Of a stretch of 64,000 nucleotides of DNA, positions 1 to 9,830 are shown piece after piece. The notes under the pieces are model-generated. The model was not told the DNA's origin. It did not search any database and worked only from the letters and a program-made list of their open reading frames with translations. The translations under genes were made by a program, and so were the position numbers. This DNA comes from Polyodon spathula (Eukaryota; Chordata; Actinopteri; Acipenseriformes; Polyodontidae). Within the stretch, counting starts at the first letter, position 1. Each line of letters opens with the position of its first letter. Where the stretch lies: contig NC_054535.1 in the NCBI RefSeq assembly GCF_017654505.1, positions 46,070,348 to 46,134,347 of the forward strand. The letters are read 5' to 3'.

Positions 1-179
1 TGTCTGATTGCACAGCACAAAGAGTGGAGATTATTGGAGAGGATTGTCTGCACTGCTTTCCAAATTGAAAAATATCAAATATATGTTTATTGCAGCCACA
101 AAGCACTTTTCAAAGACAAAAACAATACATATTACTGAACAGTAAACATTTAAAAGAAGAACAGAATTAAATTAAGACA
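1..179. other. unassigned sequence
   Basis: AT-rich sequence with no open frame, repeat boundary or RNA signature that I can recognise. Confidence 0.5.
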
Positions 180-1432
180 GTATATATAAGCTATATTATA
201 AAAATATTAATTTAATAAAAAAAAAAAAAATAATATAAAAAAAAAAATAAACAGTGGGAACAATATGGGGGCAAGAGGATATCAGCTCATCTGGATGAAA
301 ATGCCAGGCTATAAAAATTGATTTTTAGTTTATAACTGAAGACATTCGGTACGTTTACATGACAAAGCGTTTTCCGAAAACTAATGTTTTCGGAAAACTG
401 AATCAGAAAACTTTCTCATAAAACGTCACTTTTCTGTGTTTACATGATTAACGATAGAATACATAATTAAAATTCAACTGTATACATGGGTTGCAGTTTT
501 CGGAAAACGCAGGTTATTTTCATATGCAAAGTACTGTTGTAGCCTATACGATTTGAACAGACCGGACATTTCTGCAACATAACAGAGACCAAGCCAATAA
601 CTGAAGTGCTTTATCGAGGTGTCAGGTCTTCAATTCAAAGATTACTATCCTATACCTCTATTCAGATTCCCCACAATGTGCAATCAGCCTTTCAAACAGC
701 TCATCCCTGTCTATATTATCAGTTTCTTTTGCAGACATTATTTCAAATTATCACATAAATTTTAAAACAGGAAAACATTTATTGCTTCACTATGGGCTAT
801 TAACAAATACATACAGACTTTAACAAACGTGTTACTTTATCCCTAACTAGAGAAAGGGATGCATGCAGACTGATACAGATTATTATCATTTTTTCTGTTT
901 TCTAAAACTACGTACAGGAGAAAAGGGTCAAGGTGTGCACATGCGGAGTATGCTATTTCAATAAGTTTTCCGTGTGTTTACACGATAATATATTTTGTTA
1001 GTTTTTGGAATTTAATTGGAAATTTTTAGGTGCTGTTTTATGAAAACTGACTTTCGGAATATTCCAATACATTTTCCGAAAACTGTGTTTACATAACTTT
1101 TGATATCCAAATTATTTTTCCGAAAAATATCGGCATTCTTATGCTCATGTAAACGCACTGATTGACTGAAGGGGCATCTCTAATTGTGCTGGGCAAGTTG
1201 TCCCACAATTTAGGTGCCATATAACAAAGATCTACCACCTGATGTTCTTTTTCTAAATTAGTAGGCCAGAATCCAGTGATCGGAACGGACGACTGGGGAC
1301 ATAGGGTTCCAAAATATCTTTAAGGTATGGGGGTGCAAGACCATTTAAAGCCTTATAAGTTAACAGCAACATCTTCAAATCTATTCTAAAACTAACCAGT
1401 AGCCAATGCAAAGATGCCAGCACTGAGGTGGG
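180..1432 (-). mobile_element. L2/CR1-type LINE fragment, C-terminal reverse transcriptase end, split by a hAT-like insertion
   Basis: Read on the minus strand, 1432 down to 1165 encodes the C-terminal region of an L2/CR1/Rex-type non-LTR retrotransposon ORF2. Visible pieces are HWL followed by RIDLKMLLLTYKALNG, then PPYLKDILEPYVP, then KEHQVVDLCYMAPKLWDNLP, with one frameshift between the second and third. The frame resumes at about 334 on the far side of the insertion with an FKT-like motif followed by stops. An A/T-rich stretch at 181-250 may be near the element's 3' end. No catalytic reverse transcriptase box is present, so this is a dead 5'-truncated copy. The family is inferred from motif recognition only. 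Confidence 0.75.
343..1164. mobile_element. non-autonomous hAT-like DNA transposon (822 bp) nested in a LINE
   Basis: The ends are inverted: CATTCGGTACGTTTACATGA at 343 and the reverse complement of CAATCAGTGCGTTTACATGA ending at 1164. The flanks form a near-perfect 8-bp target duplication, actgaaga (335-342) and actgaagg (1165-1172), the size expected for hAT elements. Subterminal regions carry many short palindromic motifs of the type TTTTCCGAAAA or TTTTCGGAAAA on both sides, which is typical of transposase-binding subterminal repeats. No transposase frame is present. Superfamily assignment rests on TSD length and the CA...TG termini. Confidence 0.7.
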
Positions 1433-1458
1433 TCGTTAATGGGGAATTTGACATACTG

Positions 1459-1808
1459 ATACAATACGTACCAGATTTAAAAGTATATACTGTATTGCAG
1501 TCCACGTGTCCACAGTCGTCTTTTTGGCAAGTGATATTTTCATAATCATTGTTCTGAATTAAAATACTTCTGTTGAAAACAGTACTGTACCAACAAAACC
1601 AACTACAGTACATCTAAATGGCAGCCTACTTATTTTAAAAAAGTTCTTTTCAGTTATGTATTTTTGACATTGCATCTTTTTTGAGTTCCCTGAAAAACAG
1701 ACAAGGGCTGGAACAGGCCAAAATGAATAATCAAATGATAGGTGTCACACTCTTAATTGTTGATGAAGTCACACTTTTATACTGTCAGATATGTGAGTGC
1801 CGACTGTA
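1459..1808 (+). repeat. dispersed repeat, copy 1 (second copy at 61123-61454)
   Basis: About 350 bp match a block near the other end of the window in the same orientation. Shared blocks include GTCCACGTGTC, CAACTACAGTACATCTAAAT, a GACAAGGG-TGGAAC-GGCCAAAATGAA stretch, and GTGTCACACTCTT. No coding capacity or terminal structure is evident, so the class is unknown. Confidence 0.75.
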
Positions 1809-3853
1809 ATTGGGCTTGTTTATCGAGAGATATATTGACATGTTAACAGTTAAAATATTCCTTACTCAGGGTTGTTTTAAATGAATGTGCTGGATGCTAC
1901 AGAGAATGTTTTTCATGTTTTGTTAGACGTTGTTGAGCACAGTTACAGCAGCAAAACCAGCTGCTAGGAGGCACTCGGAAAATAAATGCGCTCCCGTAGG
2001 GCAATGCTTGGTGCTGATCAGTTGAAACAATAAACACCTGCCCTCCAATGGCAATGCATGGTGCTATTTGGTTGAAACACTATGCCAGCCCCCACATAGC
2101 AACTCCAATGCGTCTAACCCCCAAAACATGGTTTACAAAACTATTATTATTATTTTTTTTTTTTTTTTTTTTTTTTTACATTTGTAAACATTTTAGTCCC
2201 AGTCTGTGGCCACAGCAGGTCAAATTTTGCCGTCGCTCTGATTATATTATCAACACAAATAACCTGCCTCCACTTGGCTGCTGGCAGACTTGACAAAAAC
2301 ACCCTGAACATAGTTTATATTAAAACAATGTAATACAAAGTGTATTGATACAGTGGCCACTGTATCGATAATCGTATCGTCAAGAAAAATATCACAGTTC
2401 ACCACGTGAATCAGCACACCCCCAATCAAAAAACAGTCCTAAACCTGAAATTTCAAAAGGCTATGTTACCATCCGCCACTGGGACAGAGTTGAAATCTCT
2501 TCAAAGTTATTCCTTTTCTGAATTGCTTCCATTAAAAAGGCAAAAGATCAAACCAGATCAAACATGCAGCCCCCAAAAAGTAATTCCGTCTGGTAGAAAG
2601 ATCTCTGTTAAAGGAAATTACCTAATGATCATCCAATGCAAAGGTTGCTTGCTAGAACTGAAAAACAAACTACTGTCAATTGACTGCTGAAACATTAGTT
2701 AGATGTACAAAGACATTTATGAAGGGAACTATTTAAACATATCCCAGGTCGAAATATGACAATTATGAACAGAGACCCTGAGTAGGCTTGGTGTTCAGTC
2801 ACTCATTGCCAGAATAGAAATCTGATCATGTTCATGGTATTATCATCCTGTTGCTCTCATTGTGATTGCGACATTTCACTTTTCTGATCCTCATGTTATC
2901 GGTCTCATCTACAGTATGCAAAGATGTCACCTTCAGCTCAGATGTTTTCTGATGGATTCCCCAAATCGATTTATTAAATATTCAAAAGTGTTACTAAATC
3001 TGATTTGGGGAAGCAAAGGGTTGTGGGTTTTTTTTTGCCATGTAACTCATTACCTACAGCATATATAGCACTTTCATTTGTTATTAATTATTGTTCCTAT
3101 AACAAGAATGTTTTATAAATCTATAATTTCTGGTTAATAACAATGATACATTAGAGAACTTATAATTGATTATTTCCAACTACAATATTTTAAGTATTTT
3201 TAAACATAAAATGTTTATTACTTGTGGAACAGGATTAAAATACCTTTTACATGTATGCTTGTTTTGGTATTTCCCTTAACAATATAAATAAGCAATACTT
3301 AAACTTCTAACATTTACATTAGAAAATTAATCGATCATAAAGTCCCCCACTCAGCAATGACCATCACTAGTTACTACAACTATACTTTTACTAACTGCTG
3401 CAGTTGTAAAATTCAAAAGTTGTCAGTATAATTTCTGCATAGTACAATTCAATGGTTTTCCCAAAAATGCCCAAAAAATAACAATATTCACAAAGCCAAC
3501 AGGTAAACACAACAAAAATCTGGTCTAATTACAATGCTGAACCTCAATCCATTTACGCCCCCCCCAAAAATAAGACACTTACCAAACAAATGAAAGTACA
3601 TTTAGGAGTTCAGTACACTACAGGGCTATGTATTTTTATCAGAAACCAGGTTGTCAGTCGAATGTCTGTTGCTTAAGTTTTGATATCTTTTTGAAGCACA
3701 AATAATGCATGTACTGCACCTGATTACCAACCTTCAACAAAAGGAACAATGACAAGACTTAGAGAAGTGTCAATCTCTTTCACAGCTTACAGGCACAAAT
3801 GTTATACATTGTATGCATTGAAGGATTCATATTAAAGCAATTTTACAGAGTTC

Positions 3854-3856
<3 letters not shown>
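1809..3856. other. unassigned non-coding stretch
   Basis: It holds a two-copy degenerate direct repeat near 1996-2085 (GGCAATGC-TGGTGCT followed by GTTGAAACA), a poly-T tract at about 2153-2177, and otherwise AT-rich sequence. Open frames here, for example 2406-2690, show no recognisable domain, codon bias or splice context and I do not call them genes. Confidence 0.5.

Positions 3857-3901
<45 letters not shown>
3857..3901. repeat. 45-nt poly-C run followed by an A-rich tract
   Basis: An uninterrupted run of C from 3857 to 3901 is followed by A-rich sequence to about 3938. On the minus strand it is a run of 45 G and could fold as a G-quadruplex; the plus strand could form an i-motif. It lies in the presumptive first intron of the candidate gene at 4226-4450. 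Length may be affected by sequencing or assembly error. Confidence 0.85.
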
Positions 3902-4225
3902 ACCAAAAAAAAAAAAAAAAAACAACAAAAAAAAAAATTGTTGTGATCACATCTAGTGCAGTTCAGTAAGTTTAAAACTGAAAGAAAACACCAAAAGCCG
4001 TGCAACTTAAATGACGTCCCCATCCTATCAAGGCAACGTTCAGCTCTCTGTAGAATGCCAGTGTTACTTCAGCACCCAGCCATAGTATCTGCCCTCCTCC
4101 AAACTAGTACACTGGGTGTGTAAACATCACCCCCGAAAAAAACCCAATGTAGGCCTCATAAATGGTGTATATCAGTGTGTGTGCACTCTCATCAATGACA
4201 GTGCCACCTCGACTAAATACCTCAC

Positions 4226-4450
4226 CTCTCCGTGGAGGCCTGTGATGCTGCCGGTGCTGCTGTTTCCAGGATTCCCGACAGTCAACAGACCCATGGCCGC
4301 GGCTGATGCTCCAGCTGTCTGCTGACTCCTGGCCGCAGCTGAAGCCCCGGCCTTGCCGCTGCCACAAACAGCACTACTGCAGCTACTGCTGCCACCGCCC
4401 CGCTTGTTCTTCCTGCGCTTTGCTCCTCGTTTCGCATCGGTCGGACTCAT
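4226..4450 (-). CDS. candidate first coding exon of an unidentified host gene
   Basis: The minus strand has an ATG at 4450 with A at -3 and G at -1, and an in-frame TAA 12 codons upstream (4486-4484), so the start is well defined. The frame runs 75 codons to a good splice donor (GGAGAG, then GTGAGG) at 4226/4225, ending in phase 0. The predicted N-terminus begins MSPTDAKRGAKRRKNKRGGG, a basic cluster, then turns Ser/Cys-rich and Ala/Gly-rich, as in disordered N-terminal tails. Composition is GC-rich and CpG-containing, unlike the surrounding AT-rich DNA, and a promoter-like region lies just upstream. I do not recognise the protein and find no second exon in the window; later exons would lie at lower coordinates, beyond the left edge. 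A chance open frame in a CpG island is the main alternative. Confidence 0.5.
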
Positions 4451-4775
4451 CTTTCCTCCTAAAATCAAAAGCAGCCTGCCGTCTTATAGGAGGCGGGGGC
4501 GTAGTTTATCTACCAGGAAAACTTAACTGAAACCGCTGCCCTGAAAGGCAAGATAAACGGTCCAAAAAACAAGTCACTCAGTACCTCCAGACTTCAATCC
4601 AATATGGCCGGTCAGACGGGAATGGGATGCCAAAGCTTGCGTCCAGACGCAGTGGCGTAACGTTGCGTGCAATTAGAGTGCCTCGGGAAATGTAGTTTAT
4701 ACTGCTCTAAACCACTGCTCTTTCCAGGTTAGCGTGCTCCCTCTAAAAACTACAACACCCAAAATACCATGCATT
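4451..4775 (-). promoter_or_regulatory. candidate CpG-rich promoter with two ZNF143/SBS-like motifs and a YY1-like motif
   Basis: Upstream of the candidate exon lie a GC box (GGCGGGGGCG near 4491-4500), a YY1-like motif AATATGGCCG at 4601, and two matches to the ZNF143/STAF binding sequence ACTACAAnTCCCA. One is on the plus strand at 4749 (ACTACAACACCCAAAATACC). The other is inverted at 4684-4700 (TAAACTACATTTCCC on the minus strand). Such pairs are common in TATA-less housekeeping promoters of vertebrates. Motif matches are by eye. Direction is inferred from the exon. Confidence 0.5.
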
Positions 4776-4789
4776 ATTGACATCGCCCA

Positions 4790-5225
4790 AATCCAGCAGT
4801 GTATTTTTTTTTTTTTTTAACTTCTGTAGTTCTTTAGGTTTCATCACATAGAGTTACTTATTTATTTACGTTTGCTGCTTTGTGGGTTTGCGCTTCAAAT
4901 AAACTAAAAGTACCAGAGTAGGACCAGTTAGCGAAAATACAGGCCTGTCAACTTTCCCTGAATTCAATTTCGTAGCTGACATGCACCCAAGTGGTCTTGA
5001 TTTGAAAAAAAAAACGTATTGTTTATATTTATTGTGCATGATAACATTAATCACATTTATTATGCTACCATTATTTCATTATTCTACAGATTACGTTTTC
5101 TGCAAAATATATAGCGAATATAAAACATTTCTGACAAAAAAATATATATATATAATAAGCTACATACATGATTACAATAATGGTTAATATCCTCTATATA
5201 TATATATATATATATATATAATATC

Positions 5226-5288
<63 letters not shown>

Positions 5289-5799
5289 GTGTATTACATA
5301 CCGTATATTATATTGTAGCATACAACTATTCATCAATGTTATAATGAGATCAGACAGGATACTGTAGCTTAGGTCCGAATTCGGAACGGCAATTATTTTA
5401 TTCATGGTTACGGCAAACAATAACACGGCAAGCTTCCCCACACTCGCTGACTCCCCTTAAATAGCTCAAAGCCTGCCAACAATAAAACAACAATGTAACA
5501 CATTCGCCCACCCTTGGCCCTCCATCCCTTCTTTAAGTCTAGGTGCATCCCTTGAATTCCCCCCCACCCCCTTCATATTGTAACGTACTCGGAAATCACA
5601 GTGACTCGGAGTCTAAAACAGGGCTTAACACCACAATTATTGGTACAGACAGATGCACGAAATGTAACAGAACACGAAATAAACACATTTGTGCTGTCAC
5701 AGGAATTACAGTGTTGCTGTTGGCCACAGCCATGCCGATTCTACTCTAATCTACATGGAGCTCCTTCACAGTTCTTGTCCCTTAACCAAGAGAAAGAAC

Positions 5800-5802
<3 letters not shown>
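4790..5802. other. unassigned stretch with microsatellites
   Basis: Apart from the TA/CA array at 5189-5287, this holds AT-rich sequence and, from about 5370 to 5780, a more GC-balanced block with no recognisable frame or repeat ends. Nothing coding is supported. Confidence 0.5.
5189..5287. repeat. compound (TA)n/(CA)n microsatellite
   Basis: Alternating TA units to about 5240, with one short interruption, run directly into about 24 CA units ending at 5287. Confidence 0.95.
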
Positions 5803-5841
<39 letters not shown>

Positions 5842-6260
5842 GGCAGACACCCTTACCCAGGACGACTTACAGTTATATACAAAAAATACATATCAAGAAT
5901 TACAGTACAATTAAGAGCAAGGTACAAAATACAATGACTTCAGTCCTAATACGAGCAAATACAAAACATAGTACGATTTGATATAGCGAGTTAGTGACAG
6001 ACAGGAGAGCAGTTTCAGTGGAGTAAGCAGAGCGGAAACCAGATTGGAGAAGGTCGAGTACAGAGTGGTTAGGCAGGAAAGCAGAGAGCTGGTGGTGTAC
6101 TGCCTGTTGGCAGATTTCAGAGATTTTAGAGAAGAAGAAAGAGGTAAAGCCATCAGATGGGGGTTTGAGGAGGGAGGAGAAGGTAGAGAACAGTTTCCGG
6201 GGGTTGTTAGTGGAGGATTGGATAACAGATTGGAAATAGAAGCGTTTAGCAGCGCTTGGA
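5803..6260 (-). mobile_element. L2-type LINE fragment with internal deletion and (AAT)n tail
   Basis: The minus strand ends in an (AAT)n array (5803-5841 on plus) preceded by GTCGTCCTGGGTAAGGGTGT and CTGCC, the hallmark L2-type 3' tail. Further upstream the minus strand encodes reverse transcriptase N-terminal pieces: NNPRKLFSTFSSLLKPPSDG, then LSAFLPNHSVLDLLQSGFRS and AYSTETALLSVTN. The catalytic palm is deleted; RT sequence joins 3' UTR near 5985. Non-functional. Confidence 0.75.
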
Positions 6261-7000
6261 CACTCAGTGGCCTGCTGCCCCCTCCAAGAGGAAGAGGAGC
6301 AGCTGCTTGTCCGAGTACTGAAGAAAGGGATGGGTAGCCATTCCCGAAAGTGAGGAGGGGAGCCATTTCCAGTGCCCAAGAAGGGGGAGTTGTCTCCAGC
6401 GCCCAAGAAGGGGAAGCCATCTCCAGTGCCCAACAAGGGGAAGCCGTCTCTGGCACCACAGGGAAAAGCCCCGTCGTCTCTAGTGCCACTGGGAGAGGCC
6501 CTGCTGTCTCCAGTGCCACAGGGAGAGGCCCTGCTGTCTCTACTGACACAGGGAGAGGCCCCGTGGTCTCCACACCAGAGGGACATGTCCCCATGCAAGA
6601 TGTCCAGAGCATCCAGCGCCTGCATGTCTGGAAGGTCCAGAGCCTGCAGATCTAGAGTGCTCCATCCTATGACCTGCGCTGCCTCAGCCACAGTGCCCCA
6701 TCCTGCAACCTATGCAGTCGCTGCTGGAAAGCCCTTCACTGTGGCCTGTGCTATCATTGCCGGAGAGCCCTATGTCATGGCCTGCGTTGTCGCTGCTGGT
6801 GTGTCCTGCTACTGGTGTGTCTCGCTGCCGAGTACTCTGTGCTGTGCCCACCACCGGAGTACCCAGCACTGCCTTTGCCACTGCCAGAGTGCTCAACGTT
6901 GCCACCACCGGAGGGCATAGCATTGCCACCAGCGGAACCACTAGACCCCACGGTGTAACCACTCTCTGTAAAGTCAGGATTAGGGGGTAGAAAGGGGGTT
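6261..7000. repeat. GC-rich degenerate tandem repeat region
   Basis: From about 6345 to 6590 roughly 30-nt units recur, built around CCAGTGCCCAAGAAGGGG and later CCAGTGCCACAGGGAGAGGC with CTGCTGTCT. Both strands stay open over several hundred bases (for example plus 6372-6920), as expected of a GC-rich minisatellite. Sequence to 7000 is similar in composition with CCACCGGAG motifs. It resembles the Pro/Ser-rich part of the LTR element at 34.2-35.9 kb and may be retrotransposon internal sequence; no domain is identifiable. Confidence 0.55.
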
Positions 7001-8071
7001 AAATGGGCACCCCTCACAGAAGCCCAGAAAAAGAAAAGCCAAGAGCACTTGTTAAGTATTTATTTATAATTTTGATTCTCTTCCTGCAGTGATTTAGAGA
7101 ACAGATCTCAAACCCCAGTGCACTAGAGTGGCCATTTTGAAAAGAGCTTTGAAACAGATTTTTCTAAGGAAAGTTATTATACTTTCAATCTTGCATCATT
7201 GGCTATTTGTGTTTAATGACCTAATAGGAACATGCATGATGTTTAAAGTATAATATATTTTTCTTCAATTTTGTAAAGCTAAACACGTTACCTATGTGTT
7301 AACTCATTGTTTTCTTGAAAAAACAAAAAACAAAAAAATGCAAGCATAAATAAATAAAACAAACATGACAAATATGTAGATTTTCTATTAATAGCCTTTT
7401 TAATAGCCTGGAATATTGATTGGCTGTGCTAACAGCCACTTCTGGCTCACATTTTAGGGCCCTCCTAATTTTTGGCCCATAATTCAAGCACTGGCCTCAA
7501 GTGAACGAGGGTCTGGGTCGTTAGCCCCATCCCTGGTGAAGCACCACCTTCCAATCCTTGGGTGGAAGCTGTACAAGATAAATCACCTCCCTGACATGCT
7601 CCAAAACTCACCAGGGGCTAATTCATGTGTTCTCCAGCTTTGAGCAGCACACCAGCTTCTGACCCAGACCAGTTCCTCTGTACAACAGTGCCAACCCCTT
7701 ACCCGAGTGTCATAGTTCTGCTTCTGACAGATGCCTGCAACCTGAAGATGGTTGTGGGTAACGTAATTGTCCATCCTATACTGCAACCGCCTAGGGTACT
7801 CCGGCCTGGTCGCCTCTCCTGTGTTTTAAGACGTGGAAGCTGCCAGCCAGTTTCATTACTATTTCTTTTACCACTGCATACCTTTTGCACACAGTGTTGT
7901 GTCCTTGTGTGTTTCTTCTGTAGTAGTGCAGTCCTTGTGTGTCGTTTTATATCGTCTGCATAATTTTAGATATATCGTGTGGCGTGTACGGCTATTTTTA
8001 ATGGTATATGTTTGTATTATGTCTTTTAAATGTAGTACTGGCCACATCGCACTTTACAATTTAGCGACGTA

Positions 8072-8132
<61 letters not shown>

Positions 8133-8857
8133 TGCTTGCGGTTGCTCTGCTCCTTTGTTTTCTGTATTGGGCTTGGTCACGCCTGGTGTTTTGTTTGGGT
8201 TATTTTTATAATTTATGCTTTGCATGTATACTCTTTGATTTGTATTTCACTAATTATTTACTTTGTGTGTCCTGATTGCTTTAAGGGTTTATCTTGTTAA
8301 AGAGTACACTGAGTTTGTTTGGTTATCTTTGTCTTTGTCACAGGTGGGGTTTGACTACCATTCAGTGGAGTGGCTGAGAGGACTAGTGATTGGGATTGAC
8401 GGTTCCCTCACACTTCTGTAGGTGGTGCTTCAAATCCATATTTCTATATTTAAGCAACATATAACTGGAGCTGTGTTTTGAGCTGCAGATAAGTTGTTCC
8501 CCCAACCACTGATCCAGGATCAGTTTCTCACTTGTTCCATAAGCCACTCCCCTCTTCTGACATATTCAAGCCCTGCCTCTTCATGACAGTGAAGAACACA
8601 GAACAAAACTGACGGCACTGAATATTTGACACTCCAGACAAGCGGGAACCAATGGATAATGATGTACATTTGAGGAGATGTTTGGATTTGGGTCTGAACC
8701 GGGTATCTGTCACTGGAACTTGGTGTTTTGAGTCCGGTTTCCAAACTATTTAGAAAAACAGCAGAGGGTGGGGAGCATCCTATATACATATAAAAAAGCA
8801 CCAGTCCTTCACTTTTACGTCAGCATAAAAACCATTCGACAGAACCACAGGTGACGC
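7001..8857. other. unassigned stretch
   Basis: No transposon ends, LINE motifs or splice-flanked frames were recognised. A (GA)n microsatellite sits at 8074-8129. Confidence 0.5.
8074..8129. repeat. (GA)n microsatellite
   Basis: About 28 uninterrupted GA units. Confidence 0.95.
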
Positions 8858-8870
8858 GTTGCCAGGCAAC
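8858..8870. promoter_or_regulatory. RFX X-box-like palindrome
   Basis: GTTGCCAGGCAAC is two perfect inverted half sites (GTTGCC/GGCAAC) with a 1-nt spacer, matching the RFX X-box consensus. It abuts the left end of the LTR candidate at 8872. Function is inferred from the motif only. Confidence 0.45.
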
Positions 8871-8871
8871 C

Positions 8872-9404
8872 TGTTGTTAGGGAGGTGCGGTCAGGGCCCG
8901 AATGGCTGAGCCTCCCTGATTAGTTGGTGGGGCCTCTCCTGACCATAAAAGGAAGCTACAATTCAAGCACACCCTCGTCTGCATTTGGTCACCTGCCATT
9001 GGACAGATGTAAAGGAGCGGGGATACTTCGTGTCTGTGAAGAGCAGATCAACAAAACAAAATAAGCTTATTTCACCCTGATAGTTCAGAGCATACCAACT
9101 GTCATGTGTTGCAACTGGGGTTGGTTAAATAGTGCAGAGCTAGAGTTAGTAGTGGATCACTGAACGATCCCAAACCAGTTTACAGAGGGTGTGCTAGTGT
9201 AGCGTTCCCGGTGTGGGAGACTCCTATATAGCAGAGGTAGCACACAACCTTGAGCCAATCACTTTTATTTTTGTTTTGCATTTTTGTTTTGTTTGTCTGT
9301 TGCCACACTGTGTTTTACCGTCTTGCCCGGCTACTCCTATTGGTCCTACCAAGGAATTACACCTGCTGTGGAAATTACAAATAAATCCGTATGCCTCCAC
9401 AACA
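8872..9404 (+). mobile_element. candidate solo LTR (TGTTGT...ACAACA)
   Basis: The block starts TGTTGTTAGGG and ends CCACAACA, giving 6-bp inverted termini. It has a TATA-like CATAAAAG near 8944 and a poly(A) signal AATAAA near 9380. Directly upstream of the TATA box is an inverted repeat (GGTCAGGGCCC at 8889 and GGGCCTCTCCTGACC ending 8944). No 5-bp target duplication is apparent, so the boundaries are uncertain. Confidence 0.45.
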
Positions 9405-9786
9405 TTTCAAAGAAAGCCATCTGTGTGCTTTGTGGTCAGCGAACTTACCCACACCTACCCTTTCTCAGTGAGCCATACATGCATTCAATTCTTAACTCCA
9501 AAATGATCAGTTTTGTTCCATATCTTTTCTGTTAGTAGTTCCTGCACTTTTTCCAAATACTGTTGCAGAATCAGTTTTCCCCTTTAAATGTTATCTGATG
9601 CAATGATATTATTTCAATATAGCAACTATTTAAACAGCTGCGTCACAGAAAATCAATCTGAAAATTCCTGTGAAAAAGGTTTTCTGAGACAAGTGGAAAT
9701 TCCTTGTAAACTAAATGAACGAGGATTGCCATCTGCTGTTGAGTTGTATTACTGCACTAGATAAGATTACACAGCACAATACATAA
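9405..9786. other. unassigned
   Basis: AT-rich sequence between an LTR candidate and a DNA transposon; nothing recognised. Confidence 0.5.
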
Positions 9787-9830
9787 CACCGTGTAACATT
9801 TTTTTTTTTTTTTTTGGTTCCTGGGTAGTA

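Noticed and set aside
2406..2690. 94-codon open frame
   Set aside because: AT-rich, no domain, no splice context, codon use like random sequence.
5601..5981. Open frame with a poly-Tyr run
   Set aside because: It is the translation of the (ATT)n tail of an L2 LINE.
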